From positions 62,001-126,000 of the forward strand of contig NZ_BGZH01000003.1 of the NCBI RefSeq assembly GCF_009617755.1: 64,000 nt of DNA, read 5' to 3'. Position numbers and translations under genes: made by a program. Positions 50,064 through 60,169 of this stretch are shown in pieces (the stretch's first letter is position 1; the number at the start of each line of letters is the position of its first letter). Below the pieces are notes generated by a model. It made no database searches. It was not told where the DNA came from and worked only from the letters and a program-made list of their open reading frames with translations. The stretch comes from Marinobacter salsuginis. GTDB taxonomy: Bacteria > Pseudomonadota > Gammaproteobacteria > Pseudomonadales > Oleiphilaceae.

Positions 50064-52214
50064 ATGTATCAATCGACCAAAACGGCAGGGATGGGTAAGC
50101 GCCACCCTCGCGTAGCCTGCTTCGGCCTCAGCCTTGCCCTGTCCGCTCTGCTACCAACCACAGCAGTCGGCCAGACCGATACCCCTGATTTCATACCCGG
50201 CTTACTTGCCCTGGAAGGCGAACAAAGCGAAATCCCCGAAGTCCTGACGACAACACGATTGCGCCAGTCAAAACTCCGGGTGCCTGGCACCACCACGATC
50301 ATCACCGGAGACATGATTCGCGACCTCGGCATCATGAATCTCGTAGAGGCACTCCGGCTGGTTCCCGGCATGGTGGTTGGCCACTGGGGAAGCACCAATC
50401 CGGTTGCAACCTACCACGGTACCTCCCAGTACGAGCAGCGCCGGCTGCAGGTTCAGATTGACGGGCGAACGGCCTATCGAATCAGCCTGGCCGACGTCGA
50501 CTGGCTGGGCATGCCGGTGGCACTGGAGAACATTGAACGCATTGAGGTGAGTCGGGGACCGAATTCCGCCGCCTATGGCATCAATGCCTTTCTTGGCAGC
50601 ATCAATATCATTACCCGCTCGCCGCAGGATACAGCCGGCGTGGAAGCCTACACCTCGGTCGGGTCCCGCGGACATCTGCGCACGTTTACGTCGGTGGGTG
50701 ATGCCGACGCCGATAAAAGCTGGCGCCTGTCCTATGAAAAGCGGAAATCCAACGGTTTTGACAACCAGATTGATGGCGGAGAGGAAATCCCCTTCCACGA
50801 TGGCCACGATATCAACAACTTCAATTTTGACAGCGTATTTCGCATTGACCGCCAGCACTCCATTGACGTCCGGGCAGGCGTTCTGGACGGTGTGAATGAA
50901 GAAGATCTCGAGAAGTCGGGCAAGCTGGGAGCTACCACAAACCCGGACATCATCATGGACGACTACTACCTCCATGTCCGGTTCGATGGAGCGACGTCGC
51001 CTGATCATTTCTATCATATCCAGGCCAGTTATCAGAATCAGCGGCAGCGTCAGCGTTGGACAGTCTCAACACCTGCGCCTGTAATCAATGCCCTTCTTCC
51101 GGCGGGCTTCCCGCCATTTCCAGAAGACCAGGGACCGTTCATCGCTGACCTGAATGAAGACCTGGAAGAAACCCGGCAGGAAATCGAGCTCCAGGACACC
51201 ATCATTTTCAGCGATCAGTTCAAGCTGGTCTCTGGTTTGGGCTATCGCAAGGACTCGTTCAATTCTGAGACCTTCTTTAACGGGAAAGGGAATAACTACC
51301 AATCCAGGGTATTCGCCAACGCCGAGTACTCGCCTTTCCGCTGGCTGACCTTCAACGCAGGCGGCAACTGGGAGCAGACTACAACCACCGATGAAGATTA
51401 TTTCTCGCCCAGAGCCGCCGCGAACTTTATCCTGAACAACAACCACGCCGTGCGGTTTGTGTTTTCCAAAGCGGTCCGCACACCGGACGCCTTCGAACAG
51501 AATCCTGACTGGGGCTATACGCCTACCAACGTTCAGCCACCTTTTGAGGCATTGGACGGCCAGCGAATCGATGTCGAAAGCCTGTTGGATCCGACCACAT
51601 CCACGTATGGAGATAGGCTTGAGGAGGAATGGATCACTTCCAGGGAGATCAGCTACTTCGGCCAGTTCAACTTGGAAAGAGCCCTGCTCTCTGTGGAAGT
51701 TCGCTACTTCAATGATGACTTCCGTGACATGATCAGCGGCGTTATCAACGAAGAAGAATGGTACATCGCCAACAATGTTGATCTTGAACAGGAAGGCGTC
51801 GAACTGGAAACGTCACTGGAATTCTCCGGCACCAAACTGCGAGCCACCTACGCCTATCTTGAGCAGGAGGGCAGATACACGGGTGACCCCAACGCACTCC
51901 CGCTGAACAAACAGGAACGGGCTGTCGATCTTCTGGCCCGTCTCTCCGCCCGCGATTCCGGCAGCTTCGCCTGGATCCAGGATCTCCCAAAGGGCTTCAC
52001 GACGTCAGCGGCCATGTACTGGACCAATGAAGTCAGGGAAACCCGGTTCGAGCGTGCGGATTTCCGCTTGGCCCGACGGGTGGACAAAACAGATTACAGC
52101 TATATGCTGGCACTGACGATCCAGCATTATCTCAATCCGAAGCATTGGATCAGCCCGGATAACCGGATTGAAGATCACAACCAGTTTTTTGTTGAGGCTG
52201 GTATTCGTTTCTGA
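50064..52214 (+). CDS. TonB-dependent outer-membrane receptor
   Basis: This receptor of about 716 residues has a signal peptide (to about residue 37, ending AVGQ). The plug domain is at about 60-190 (TTTIITGDMIRDLGIMNLVEALRLVPGMVVG, ENIERIEVSRGPNSAAYGINAFLGSINIIT). A beta-barrel with aromatic strand ends follows, finishing FFVEAGIRF. The plug resembles the cobalamin/colicin I receptor branch. The ATG at 50064 is preferred over 50010. A binding protein and a hybrid histidine kinase follow on the same strand, so uptake and sensing of one ligand may be linked. The ligand is unknown. Confidence 0.9.
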   Translation: MYQSTKTAGMGKRHPRVACFGLSLALSALLPTTAVGQTDTPDFIPGLLALEGEQSEIPEVLTTTRLRQSKLRVPGTTTIITGDMIRDLGIMNLVEALRLVPGMVVGHWGSTNPVATYHGTSQYEQRRLQVQIDGRTAYRISLADVDWLGMPVALENIERIEVSRGPNSAAYGINAFLGSINIITRSPQDTAGVEAYTSVGSRGHLRTFTSVGDADADKSWRLSYEKRKSNGFDNQIDGGEEIPFHDGHDINNFNFDSVFRIDRQHSIDVRAGVLDGVNEEDLEKSGKLGATTNPDIIMDDYYLHVRFDGATSPDHFYHIQASYQNQRQRQRWTVSTPAPVINALLPAGFPPFPEDQGPFIADLNEDLEETRQEIELQDTIIFSDQFKLVSGLGYRKDSFNSETFFNGKGNNYQSRVFANAEYSPFRWLTFNAGGNWEQTTTTDEDYFSPRAAANFILNNNHAVRFVFSKAVRTPDAFEQNPDWGYTPTNVQPPFEALDGQRIDVESLLDPTTSTYGDRLEEEWITSREISYFGQFNLERALLSVEVRYFNDDFRDMISGVINEEEWYIANNVDLEQEGVELETSLEFSGTKLRATYAYLEQEGRYTGDPNALPLNKQERAVDLLARLSARDSGSFAWIQDLPKGFTTSAAMYWTNEVRETRFERADFRLARRVDKTDYSYMLALTIQHYLNPKHWISPDNRIEDHNQFFVEAGIRF

Positions 52215-52246
52215 TTGAAACAAGGAAAGCGTGAGCCCTGGACGGT

Positions 52247-53224
52247 ATGGAACGAAAGTCAGGCACGAATCACCCTAATCGGCCCGGAAGCCGAATCCGG
52301 GGTCTTGTTCACAAGGCCCTGTGGTTTTTGCTTTTCGCCGCTTTTTGCACGTTTGTCAGCGCTCAGGAGTCCACCGCGAGAACGGCCTTCTTCGCCGGCT
52401 CAGGCAACGCGCCGCTTGATCAGCACCTCGTGCAACTCCTCAAAGCACAGATGGGGCCAACCATTTCTCTTGTAGAGGTCACTGAAGACCAACTGGCGAC
52501 GCTTGATTCCGGACCAATCATTACTGCTGGACCTTCCGCCTTCTCCCGCGCCCGGCAGGCAAATCGCTCCGCGCCCATTCTCGCGCTGCTGGTTGATAAG
52601 TCCTTTATTTCGGGTTTTGCGGACCGCTCCCCCGGCCAGATCACCGGCGTTCTGTATGACGTTCCTCTCATCCGTCAGGCTCTGACGGGAAAGGCCATAC
52701 TGCCACAGGCTACCAAGATTGCCCTGCTGGCAACCGCAGATTCGGTGGAACTCTACGAACCACTGATTGATAAGCTGCCGGCCTATGGCATGTCGGCTCG
52801 GCTATTTCTTGTCGATGACGACGACAAGCTGATTCCGACGCTCGTCCGCGCTCTGGGTTACGGTGATTTTCTGTTAGCCGCCCCGGACAGCGCCATCTAC
52901 AACCCCAGAACCATCAAACACATTCTGCTGACCGCTTATCGCCGTAATCAGATCGTCATTGGACCAACGCAAGCTTATGTGAAGGCGGGATCACTTGCAT
53001 CCAGCTATGCGCCGTTTCCAGAAATGATCGAGATGGCAGATGATTTTCTGACCAAGTATTTCGAGACAGGAGAGTTTCCGGCACCCTCCTACCCGGAAGA
53101 CTTCCGGGTTGAAGTGAACGCTCAGGTTGCTCGTTCCCTGAATATCCCCCTTCCCAGCCGTGAAGACATTGCCCAACGGGTGGACAGACAACTGACTGCC
53201 AATGGGGAGGTGGCCGATGAGTAA
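52247..53224 (+). CDS. Exported substrate-binding-like protein of a sensory locus
   Basis: This 325-residue protein has an unusually long basic N-terminus before a signal-like helix (ALWFLLFAAFCTFVSA, about residues 24-39). A periplasmic-binding-fold body follows: ATLDSGPIITAGPSAFSRARQA, ITGVLYDVPLIRQAL, and ATKIALLATADSVELYEPLI. It is of the same broad class as the protein at 32514. No transporter genes are adjacent. It overlaps the histidine kinase start by eight bases and follows the TonB receptor by 32, which suggests it feeds ligand information to the kinase. Confidence 0.75.
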   Translation: MERKSGTNHPNRPGSRIRGLVHKALWFLLFAAFCTFVSAQESTARTAFFAGSGNAPLDQHLVQLLKAQMGPTISLVEVTEDQLATLDSGPIITAGPSAFSRARQANRSAPILALLVDKSFISGFADRSPGQITGVLYDVPLIRQALTGKAILPQATKIALLATADSVELYEPLIDKLPAYGMSARLFLVDDDDKLIPTLVRALGYGDFLLAAPDSAIYNPRTIKHILLTAYRRNQIVIGPTQAYVKAGSLASSYAPFPEMIEMADDFLTKYFETGEFPAPSYPEDFRVEVNAQVARSLNIPLPSREDIAQRVDRQLTANGEVADE

Positions 53225-55160
53225 CGTCAAGAGACAGCAGCGGCCCCTCTCCCGCACTCTCTTGCTCCTGGGTGCGCTCCCGGCCGTTGTCATGTTTATC
53301 GTGCTCATGGTGTTCTTCACGTCCGCGCGCCTCGAGGACGCCCGCCGGGATTTGTCAGACAGCGGCCAGATGCTTGCGGACAGCCTGGCGCCCGCACTCG
53401 AGTACGCCGTGGTTTCGGGCAACACCCTGGCACTGGATCAGATCCTGTCCCAATCACTGCGACGCAGCAACGCCGACTGGATCCGCGTTTCTGACGTGAT
53501 GGGAGAGCAGATTGGGTTCGTCTCCCACCAACCGGTCAATGCCAGCGACTTGCGCAGTCGCTACCAGATTTTCGAGGCCGACATTCTCCAGCAACCTCTG
53601 GAGCTTGGTTCGGAAAGAACAGCGGAATGGTTTGAACCCGATTATGGCTTTGGCTCCGGCTCCCTGCGAGTCGGCACAGTACAGGTCGGCATGGATCACG
53701 ATGTTCTTGCCGACAGGCGGCAGGATATTCTCTGGACGTCCATCGCCGTTGGCGTGGCCCTGCTTTTGTTCACTATTCTGATCATCAACCACTTTCTGGG
53801 GACCATCCTCGCGCCCATCCGGGATCTTGCCGGACGAATCGGAAAGCTGACCGCCGGCGACTATCAAGAACGCGCCCTGAACACCCACCAGAGCTCCCGC
53901 GAGATCGTGGCAATTGAGGAGCAACTCAACGAACTTGCCCAACATCTCGCAGGCCTGAAAACAGCGCGGGACCAGACACTCACAGCCTCTGAAAGCGCCC
54001 GGGAAAAAGCCGAAATGGCGAACCAGGCAAAATCCGAGTTTCTGGCCACCATGAGTCATGAACTCCGCACCCCTCTGAATGGGGTTCTGGGTATGGTGGA
54101 TCTGATCCAGGAAGAGCCGCTCACCCATCGCCAGCGGGAGTACCTGAACACCGCCCGGCAATCCACCGAGGATCTGCTCACGGTGATCGCGGACATCCTG
54201 GACTATTCAAAGATGGACAGCGGCACCCTGAAACTTGAAAGCCAGGAATTCGATCTCAGGGAATTAATTTCCAACTGTACCGCCACCTACCGGCACTTGG
54301 CGGAACAACAGGGCCTGGCCCTCAACCTGAAGTTCTTCGGTGACTGGCCTGACAACCCGGTAGTGGTCGGCGACCCGGCACGCCTGCGTCAGATACTTGC
54401 CGGACTGGCCGACAACGCTATCAAGTTTACCGGAGATGGTTTCATCAATATCCAGGCGGGATTCTTTGCCCTGGAAGACAACTGCATTATCCTGAATTGC
54501 TCAATCAGCGATTCCGGTTCCGGGATTCCGGTGGAACGCCTTCAGGACATTTTTAACTCCTTCGAACAGTTAGACCATGGCAACAGCCGGGGATTCGGTG
54601 GCACCGGCCTGGGATTGTCCCTTGTTCAACGGCTGGTGGAACTCATGGGTGGCCACATTCAGGTCGAAACCGATCTGGGCAAAGGCTCTTCATTCCGCTT
54701 TGAACTGCCCTTCGAGTTGGCCAATCCGACCAACCAATCAGAGCCCTCCGGCCCGCCGCCCAGAGAAGCCATCAACAGCACCAGCCATGCCCTGGTAGTG
54801 GAAGACAACCCCGTGAACCAGCGCGTTGCCACGGCCATGCTCAAGCGGCTGGGCTTCCAGACGGATTCCGCCAATAACGGTAAGGAAGCACTTGAGAAGG
54901 TCACTACCAATCACACGGGTTACGACATTATTCTGATGGATTGCCAGATGCCGGTGATGGATGGTTATGAGGCAACCCGGTTTATCCGGGAATGGGAACA
55001 GAGTAACGGCCAGATCGGCACGCCGATCATCGCCTTGACGGCCGACGTACTCCCCGGCACCGAGAAGAGCTGTCTCGACTGTGGAATGAATGACTATCTG
55101 GCCAAACCGGTCCGCAAGGAAATGTTGCGGGAAGTGCTGAGCCGCTGGATTCAGCTCTAG
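53217..55160 (+). CDS. Hybrid sensor histidine kinase (BarA-like architecture)
   Basis: This 647-residue membrane kinase has a helix at about residues 15-37, a periplasmic domain to about 175, a second helix (about 178-200) and a HAMP region. HisKA carries the phospho-acceptor His in MSHELRTPLNGVLGM. HATPase_c has NAIKFTGDG, DSGSGIP and GGTGLGLSL. A C-terminal receiver domain has Asp in ILMDCQMPVMDGYEA and Lys in LAKPVRKEML. No DNA-binding partner lies next to it. GGGGAGG precedes the ATG at 53217, inside the end of the binding-protein gene, so the two are coupled. Confidence 0.94.
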   Translation: MSNVKRQQRPLSRTLLLLGALPAVVMFIVLMVFFTSARLEDARRDLSDSGQMLADSLAPALEYAVVSGNTLALDQILSQSLRRSNADWIRVSDVMGEQIGFVSHQPVNASDLRSRYQIFEADILQQPLELGSERTAEWFEPDYGFGSGSLRVGTVQVGMDHDVLADRRQDILWTSIAVGVALLLFTILIINHFLGTILAPIRDLAGRIGKLTAGDYQERALNTHQSSREIVAIEEQLNELAQHLAGLKTARDQTLTASESAREKAEMANQAKSEFLATMSHELRTPLNGVLGMVDLIQEEPLTHRQREYLNTARQSTEDLLTVIADILDYSKMDSGTLKLESQEFDLRELISNCTATYRHLAEQQGLALNLKFFGDWPDNPVVVGDPARLRQILAGLADNAIKFTGDGFINIQAGFFALEDNCIILNCSISDSGSGIPVERLQDIFNSFEQLDHGNSRGFGGTGLGLSLVQRLVELMGGHIQVETDLGKGSSFRFELPFELANPTNQSEPSGPPPREAINSTSHALVVEDNPVNQRVATAMLKRLGFQTDSANNGKEALEKVTTNHTGYDIILMDCQMPVMDGYEATRFIREWEQSNGQIGTPIIALTADVLPGTEKSCLDCGMNDYLAKPVRKEMLREVLSRWIQL

Positions 55161-55166
55161 AAGAAT

Positions 55167-55193
55167 GCCGGCGCCGTCATCGCGGGCGCCGGC
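55167..55193. terminator. Hairpin between the kinase and gor genes
   Basis: GCCGGCGCC and GGCGCCGGC form a nine-base GC stem with a nine-base loop between the convergent genes. There is no T-run, so it may need rho or only protect the 3' ends. Confidence 0.55.
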
Positions 55194-55199
55194 GCAGGA

Positions 55200-56561
55200 T
55201 CAGGCGACGGGTTCCCGCATGGTGACAAACTCTTCCGCAGAGGTGGGGTGGATGCCCAGGGTAGAATCGAACTGGGCCTTGGTGGCTCCGGCCTTGATGG
55301 CAACTGCCAGGCCCTGCGTGATTTCGCCGGCGTCCGGGCCGACCATATGGGCACCGAGTACCCTGTCGGTCTCATCATCCACCACCAGTTTCATCAGGCT
55401 TCGCTCATCCCGTCCGCTGAGGGTGTATTTCATCGGGCGGAACTCGGAGCGATAAATCCTGAGACGATGCCCCGCTTCCCGGGCCTCTTCCTCGGTCAGT
55501 CCCACGGTGCCGATGTTGGGCTGACAGAACACGGCGGTTGGAATTGCGGAATAGTCCATGTCGCCTTTGCCATCCCCGAACAAACGCCGGGATAGCACCA
55601 TGCCCTGGGCCAAAGCCACCGGCGTAAGCTGTGGGGTTCCGATCACATCACCCAGGGCGGTAATAGAAGGCACCGCGGTCTGGAAATGATCATCCACCAC
55701 AACATGGCCTGACGCGCTTAGCTGGACCCCAAGATCGGTCAGGCCAAGCCCGTCGACGAGTGCCCGGCGTCCGGTCGCCGCCATCACCAGCCCGGTTTCC
55801 AGGGTTTCACCATTGTTCAGTTGTACCCGGTAATGGGCATTCTCGGCTTCAACCGATTCAATGGTCACGCCAAAACGCAGGTTTACGCCCTTCTTTCGCA
55901 TTTCCTGTTCCGTGAACCGGCGGATGTCATTATCAAACCCACGCAGGAACAGATCGCCGCGATACAACAGCGTGGTCTCAACACCCAGTCCTGCCAGGAT
56001 GCCGGCAAACTCCACGGCAATATAGCCGCCACCCCACACCACGGCCTGCTTCGGCAGCTGTGGCAGGTAGAACATCTCGTTGGAGGTAAGAATACATTCC
56101 TTGCCAGGCACGTCCGGAATTACAGGCCAGCTACCCGTGGCAATAGTGATGTGTCTGGCCCGGTAAGACGTTTCGCCGACCACCACTGTGTTGGCGTCTG
56201 ACAGTGACGCGGTCCCTTCGATGATGGTTACGCCCGCATTCTCCAATAACCGGCCATAAATGCCGTTCAGACGCTCGATCTCGGCGTTCTTGTTCGCCAC
56301 CAGCTTTGGCCAGTCGAAACTGACATCATCGAGAGGGACCTGCCAGCCATAGCCTGCGGCGTCTTCCAGCTCATCATGAACATGAGCGCCGTATACAAAC
56401 AGCTTCTTGGGCACGCAGCCCACGTTCACACAGGTTCCGCCAAGGTACCGGGATTCAACCACGGCCACTTTTGCGCCCCTCTGGGCAGACATACGGGCCA
56501 GACGAACACCGCCAGAGCCGGCTCCGATAACGATCAGATCAAAATCCTGCTGGTCAGACAC
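55200..56561 (-). CDS. gor: Glutathione reductase
   Basis: This 453-residue FAD flavoprotein has FAD motif [10 protein letters not shown], redox disulfide CVNVGC at C44/C49 ([13 protein letters not shown]), and NADP-binding motif [12 protein letters not shown] followed by arginines ([13 protein letters not shown]) that favour NADPH. The C-terminus has the catalytic His-Glu in [13 protein letters not shown], which is diagnostic for glutathione reductase over dihydrolipoyl dehydrogenase. It keeps cytosolic glutathione reduced. It is a single gene; the GNAT gene 27 bases upstream on the same strand may share the transcript. Confidence 0.94.
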   Translation of the reverse strand: MSDQQDFDLIVIGAGSGGVRLARMSAQRGAKVAVVESRYLGGTCVNVGCVPKKLFVYGAHVHDELEDAAGYGWQVPLDDVSFDWPKLVANKNAEIERLNGIYGRLLENAGVTIIEGTASLSDANTVVVGETSYRARHITIATGSWPVIPDVPGKECILTSNEMFYLPQLPKQAVVWGGGYIAVEFAGILAGLGVETTLLYRGDLFLRGFDNDIRRFTEQEMRKKGVNLRFGVTIESVEAENAHYRVQLNNGETLETGLVMAATGRRALVDGLGLTDLGVQLSASGHVVVDDHFQTAVPSITALGDVIGTPQLTPVALAQGMVLSRRLFGDGKGDMDYSAIPTAVFCQPNIGTVGLTEEEAREAGHRLRIYRSEFRPMKYTLSGRDERSLMKLVVDDETDRVLGAHMVGPDAGEITQGLAVAIKAGATKAQFDSTLGIHPTSAEEFVTMREPVA

Positions 56562-56588
56562 AGCTTCTCCCGTTAAACGTTAAAAAAG

Positions 56589-57260
56589 TCAGGTTTGGCC
56601 AGGCGCGGCCGTTTTACTTTCCGGATGCACTTCCCTGAACAGCACGTGATCCTCGAAATCGCCGAGCTGTATCTTGCCAAGGCTCCGGAAACCCTCGGAC
56701 TCATAGAAAGGCAGATAGCGATTGTTGCCGGTATCAAGCACCAGGCCGCTGCCCCTTGGGTTCTCTGCACACAGCCTTTCAACAGTTTTGAGCAACAGCC
56801 GGCCATAGCCGCGATTCTGATATTTGGGATTTACGCCCATCATCGGCAACTGGTGCGCCAACGGCTGTGGCAACATGTCCCGGATTTTCTGGTGGTAATC
56901 CAGGTATCGGCGCGTGGATGCAAATCCCGTGGTCAGCACCATACGGATCCGCCAGCTGAGCTGATCGGCCAGGTTCATCCTGAGCTCCGGGTCCCCGATA
57001 AACGCCACGGCAACGAGCGTGTCGTCTACCATCACACCAATGGCCTCCTGATCGAGCTCGAAATACAGGTCGATCAGTTCCCGTATGGTTGCCCGAACCC
57101 GTTGATCATAACCGGGGCGCCGATGATCAAAAAGGTACTGGAATGTCGGCTCGTTTCGATAGGCGTGAAACAGAATGGATCTGGCTTCATTGACCGCTGT
57201 TTCGTCCAGGCGAACAATGGCTGGCTCGGATTTGTTCTTGTTGTCGCTGCCGTTACTCAT
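56589..57260 (-). CDS. GNAT-family acetyltransferase
   Basis: This 223-residue protein has a C-terminal GNAT domain: MMGVNPKYQNRGYGRLLLKTVER (about residues 140-162) is the acetyl-CoA-binding motif, and LDTGNNRYLPFYESEGF is motif B. The N-terminal half (about 20-130) is a family extension seen in GNATs of unknown substrate. The ATG at 57260 has GGAG nine bases upstream; the frame is open to 57278. It lies between gspM and gor on the same strand. Confidence 0.9.
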   Translation of the reverse strand: MSNGSDNKNKSEPAIVRLDETAVNEARSILFHAYRNEPTFQYLFDHRRPGYDQRVRATIRELIDLYFELDQEAIGVMVDDTLVAVAFIGDPELRMNLADQLSWRIRMVLTTGFASTRRYLDYHQKIRDMLPQPLAHQLPMMGVNPKYQNRGYGRLLLKTVERLCAENPRGSGLVLDTGNNRYLPFYESEGFRSLGKIQLGDFEDHVLFREVHPESKTAAPGQT

Positions 57261-57316
57261 CGCTTCCCTCTCCTGCATCAGTTCCGGACGGAAGGCCCGG
57301 AATCTGGTTTTCAGAA

Positions 57317-57847
57317 TCAGATGGCCAGGGTTAAACGAACGGACACCCGGCCCGGTTCACTTGCCCGGTCCATGGCTGCCTGGTCGATCACAACACCATG
57401 GCTGCCATTCAGCCGCTCCAGCCACGCCGCCACCTCTGCAAAAGGCGCGTTCTCGAGCCAGACGCGGATTGCATCTTCCCCACTGGGTTCAAACCGCTGG
57501 AGCGACAAACCCGCCTCACCGGCGGAACGGGTCACCAGGGCCATCAGGGCACGGCCATCGGCAGGCTTGTCTGCCGACGCCGACGTGCTGGCACCTCCGG
57601 AATTCCCCAAACGCTGGATCGTCTGTTCATTTGCCTGCATCCAGGCCAACAGCTCGCCGGCATTGTTCCGGGCAGATTCCGCTTGATCATTGAATACGGC
57701 CGCCGGGCGCCAGACGGCGAAATACAGAATGCCAAGAAAAACAGCGATGGCGAGCACGACCAGAGCCTGCTGGTCGCGGCGGGGCAATTGATCATACTGT
57801 GCAATGAGTTTTCCGACTGCCGGCTGATCCTTGATTCGTGAAAGCAT
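57317..57847 (-). CDS. gspM: Type II secretion protein GspM
   Basis: This 176-residue inner-membrane protein has a short cytoplasmic N-terminus (RDQQA at about 28-32), one membrane helix (ALVVLAIAVFLGILYFAVW, about residues 33-51) and a periplasmic ferredoxin-like domain. GspM binds GspL in the assembly platform of the type II secretion machine. It is the last gene of the gsp cluster here and starts four bases after gspL. No gspN follows. Confidence 0.9.
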   Translation of the reverse strand: MLSRIKDQPAVGKLIAQYDQLPRRDQQALVVLAIAVFLGILYFAVWRPAAVFNDQAESARNNAGELLAWMQANEQTIQRLGNSGGASTSASADKPADGRALMALVTRSAGEAGLSLQRFEPSGEDAIRVWLENAPFAEVAAWLERLNGSHGVVIDQAAMDRASEPGRVSVRLTLAI

Positions 57848-57851
57848 AGCC

Positions 57852-59156
57852 TTAACCTCCTGAAACCGTCAGGCGGCCGCGGGCGCCGCTCGCTTCGTTC
57901 ACAACCGAGCCAATCTGCGCTTCCAGGCCCTGGTTCGCGAGGCCGTTTCGCAGGGCGCTCAGGCGATCGTAGCTGTCTGCTCTCACATCCACGATAAGCT
58001 CACCCCTTGAGCGGCTGTAGTTCACCGAATTGAAGTTCACCCCCTGACTACCCGGGAGGCGGGCATATTGCTGGCCGGTATATTTCATCAGGGTGATAAA
58101 GTCCACTTCCGGTCCACTGGAGCCGGCCACCCGCAACTGACCTTCGATCACACGCCGGACATTACCTGCGTGAGTACGCCGGTCATTGGGGAAAGCATCA
58201 CGATAGATTGCCATGGCCTCATTTTGTAGCTCTTCCGACTGATTCTGATAGTACAACCCCATGCCCAGGTTCAACGCCACCTGAACGCCGAACCAGACTG
58301 CCGCCACCGCAATCAACGGTTTCCAGGGTTTCAGCGGGCTGGCCTTGCCTGATTTGGACGAAAACACGCCCTGACACAGATTCACCGGCTCGCAGAGATG
58401 ATGGTGATGGGCGTAGGCGAGCAGTTCCAGCGGCATAAGCTCCAGGGTTTCCCGACGAACCGCAAGACGCCCCGAGCCAGCCAACTCGGTAAGTGCAGAT
58501 TGCTGGACTTCAAACTCTTCGTCGGTGCCGTACACGGTGACCGGGATCTCCGCCACCACTTCTTCGGCGGATGGCGCCGCGAGGGTGTGGGCAAACATAC
58601 CAAGATTGGCAGACTGCATGCTCAACCACTCGCCCCGCTCGCTGACCATCATGGCCGTTTCGCCGTCCAGACAGACAGACCAGCCGCCTTCGGTGCGAGG
58701 CAGCAACGAGGCGTCCGGGAAAATGGCATCCAGGCGAAGATGCTCCCAACCGCTGAATAACTGCACCCATTGCCCCATACGCTCGCGGTCTATGGCAGCG
58801 ACCCGGTAACCATGCTCGGTATGGGAGCCCAACGCCAGGTGCACGGAATCTATGTCCTGGGCAATCTGCTCCTCAACGGCGTAGGGTAAGGCCTGATTGA
58901 TGAACCGACTTTGCTTGGCGGGAATGTCGGCCAGGCAATAAATCGCCTCCTCACCGGGAATCAGACCGATCAACAGAACGTTATCCAGGGCATTCTGCCC
59001 CAGGGTATGCTCGATGGCATCACGGCTGTCGCCAGCACCCCGGGCCTGGGCATCGCCGCTGGCGTCGTGCAGCACCCAGTTGAACATCTGGGCGTCGGGA
59101 TCCTGGTCAGCGTCCGCGAACGGCGGTATCGGGCGGACGTAGAGGCGATAAGACAT
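57852..59156 (-). CDS. gspL: Type II secretion protein GspL
   Basis: This 434-residue protein has an N-terminal actin-like cytoplasmic domain (about residues 1-270, with LIGLIPGEEAIYCLADIP). A membrane helix follows near 285-305 (PLIAVAAVWFGVQVALNLGMGLYY), then a periplasmic ferredoxin-like domain with NSVNYSRSRGELIVDVRADSYDRLSALR. GspL recruits the ATPase GspE to the inner membrane. It starts two bases after the gspK stop, consistent with one polycistronic unit. Confidence 0.93.
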   Translation of the reverse strand: MSYRLYVRPIPPFADADQDPDAQMFNWVLHDASGDAQARGAGDSRDAIEHTLGQNALDNVLLIGLIPGEEAIYCLADIPAKQSRFINQALPYAVEEQIAQDIDSVHLALGSHTEHGYRVAAIDRERMGQWVQLFSGWEHLRLDAIFPDASLLPRTEGGWSVCLDGETAMMVSERGEWLSMQSANLGMFAHTLAAPSAEEVVAEIPVTVYGTDEEFEVQQSALTELAGSGRLAVRRETLELMPLELLAYAHHHHLCEPVNLCQGVFSSKSGKASPLKPWKPLIAVAAVWFGVQVALNLGMGLYYQNQSEELQNEAMAIYRDAFPNDRRTHAGNVRRVIEGQLRVAGSSGPEVDFITLMKYTGQQYARLPGSQGVNFNSVNYSRSRGELIVDVRADSYDRLSALRNGLANQGLEAQIGSVVNEASGARGRLTVSGG

Positions 59157-59158
59157 GA

Positions 59159-60163
59159 TTATCCTTCTGAAATGGTAAAGGGCTCTTTGGTAATTCGGTT
59201 CTTCTGCCCGGTATCCCTGTGAACCGTCTGGACTTCCCCTTCCGGAGTACGGAACACGGTACTGACCATATTCACGACACGGTTATCGTAGGTAATCCGC
59301 GAGGCAACTTCAAAAAACCGTGTCTGCAACCCCAGGCCGACCGATTTGAGCCCGAGACCCGCGAACTCCGGTAATGCCATAAAGTCCTGAAGGTTCTCGA
59401 ACCGTTCCTCTTCCCGCTTCTCAAGAATAGACGCAGCCTGGGCGTCCGTCAGCTCCTCATGCAGTGAGCGGATCACCATGGCAGTGGCGGTGTTCACATT
59501 TATGCCCGCCCCGTTTACCGGCAGTGCCGTCACGTGAGGCCGCAGGGCGCGATAAATCTCTTCGGTCATGCCCTCGATCAGGCGTAACTCAGTCACCGTT
59601 GTGAAAGGCTGATTCGCCGCGCGGTATCCCTGCTCAGCCATCAGGTACTGGCCATCCTCGGCGCCATAGGCAGTCACTGTCTGGTCATTGGGATCTATCC
59701 AGTCCACCAGCGAGTCCACGGAAACAGCGGTAATCCCCAATGCAGCGAACAACTGAACAAAGCGATCCCTGACGATAGGGTCCACCTGACCATTGGCACC
59801 GACCAGATCATTCAGGTTCAGTCGACCACCCAGGTCGTCAATCTGAACTTCGGCCACGCCGTTATCATCCAGTGGCAACACGGCTGCATTGGCAGCCCAG
59901 AACTCGTCCAGGCTGTCGACCATCAGGTTTTCTTCCTTGTCCTCGTCGTAATCCCTGCGCAAGATCTGGCGAGCAAAGGCTTCTGCACCCAGCGCAATAC
60001 TCTGGCCCTGCTGCTGTGCCAGGTAGTGACCTGCCTTGAACACCCGGAGGCTTTGTTGCTGGGTCATGCCTGACGCCAACATGACCACAAGGGCCATGGC
60101 CAGCAGCACCATAATCAGGGCAACGCCGCGCTGACGGTTTGGTAAAGCCGGGATCTGCACCAT
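59159..60163 (-). CDS. gspK: Type II secretion minor pseudopilin GspK
   Basis: This 334-residue minor pseudopilin has a short leader ending RQRG, then VALIMVLLAMALVVMLASGM as the hydrophobic N-terminal helix; the leader matches prepilin peptidase sites. The large globular domain includes VQIDDLGGRLNLNDLVG and INVNTATAMVIRSL, the latter typical of GspK. GspK caps the pseudopilus tip with GspI and GspJ. Confidence 0.93.
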   Translation of the reverse strand: MVQIPALPNRQRGVALIMVLLAMALVVMLASGMTQQQSLRVFKAGHYLAQQQGQSIALGAEAFARQILRRDYDEDKEENLMVDSLDEFWAANAAVLPLDDNGVAEVQIDDLGGRLNLNDLVGANGQVDPIVRDRFVQLFAALGITAVSVDSLVDWIDPNDQTVTAYGAEDGQYLMAEQGYRAANQPFTTVTELRLIEGMTEEIYRALRPHVTALPVNGAGINVNTATAMVIRSLHEELTDAQAASILEKREEERFENLQDFMALPEFAGLGLKSVGLGLQTRFFEVASRITYDNRVVNMVSTVFRTPEGEVQTVHRDTGQKNRITKEPFTISEG

Positions 60164-60169
60164 ATTGGC

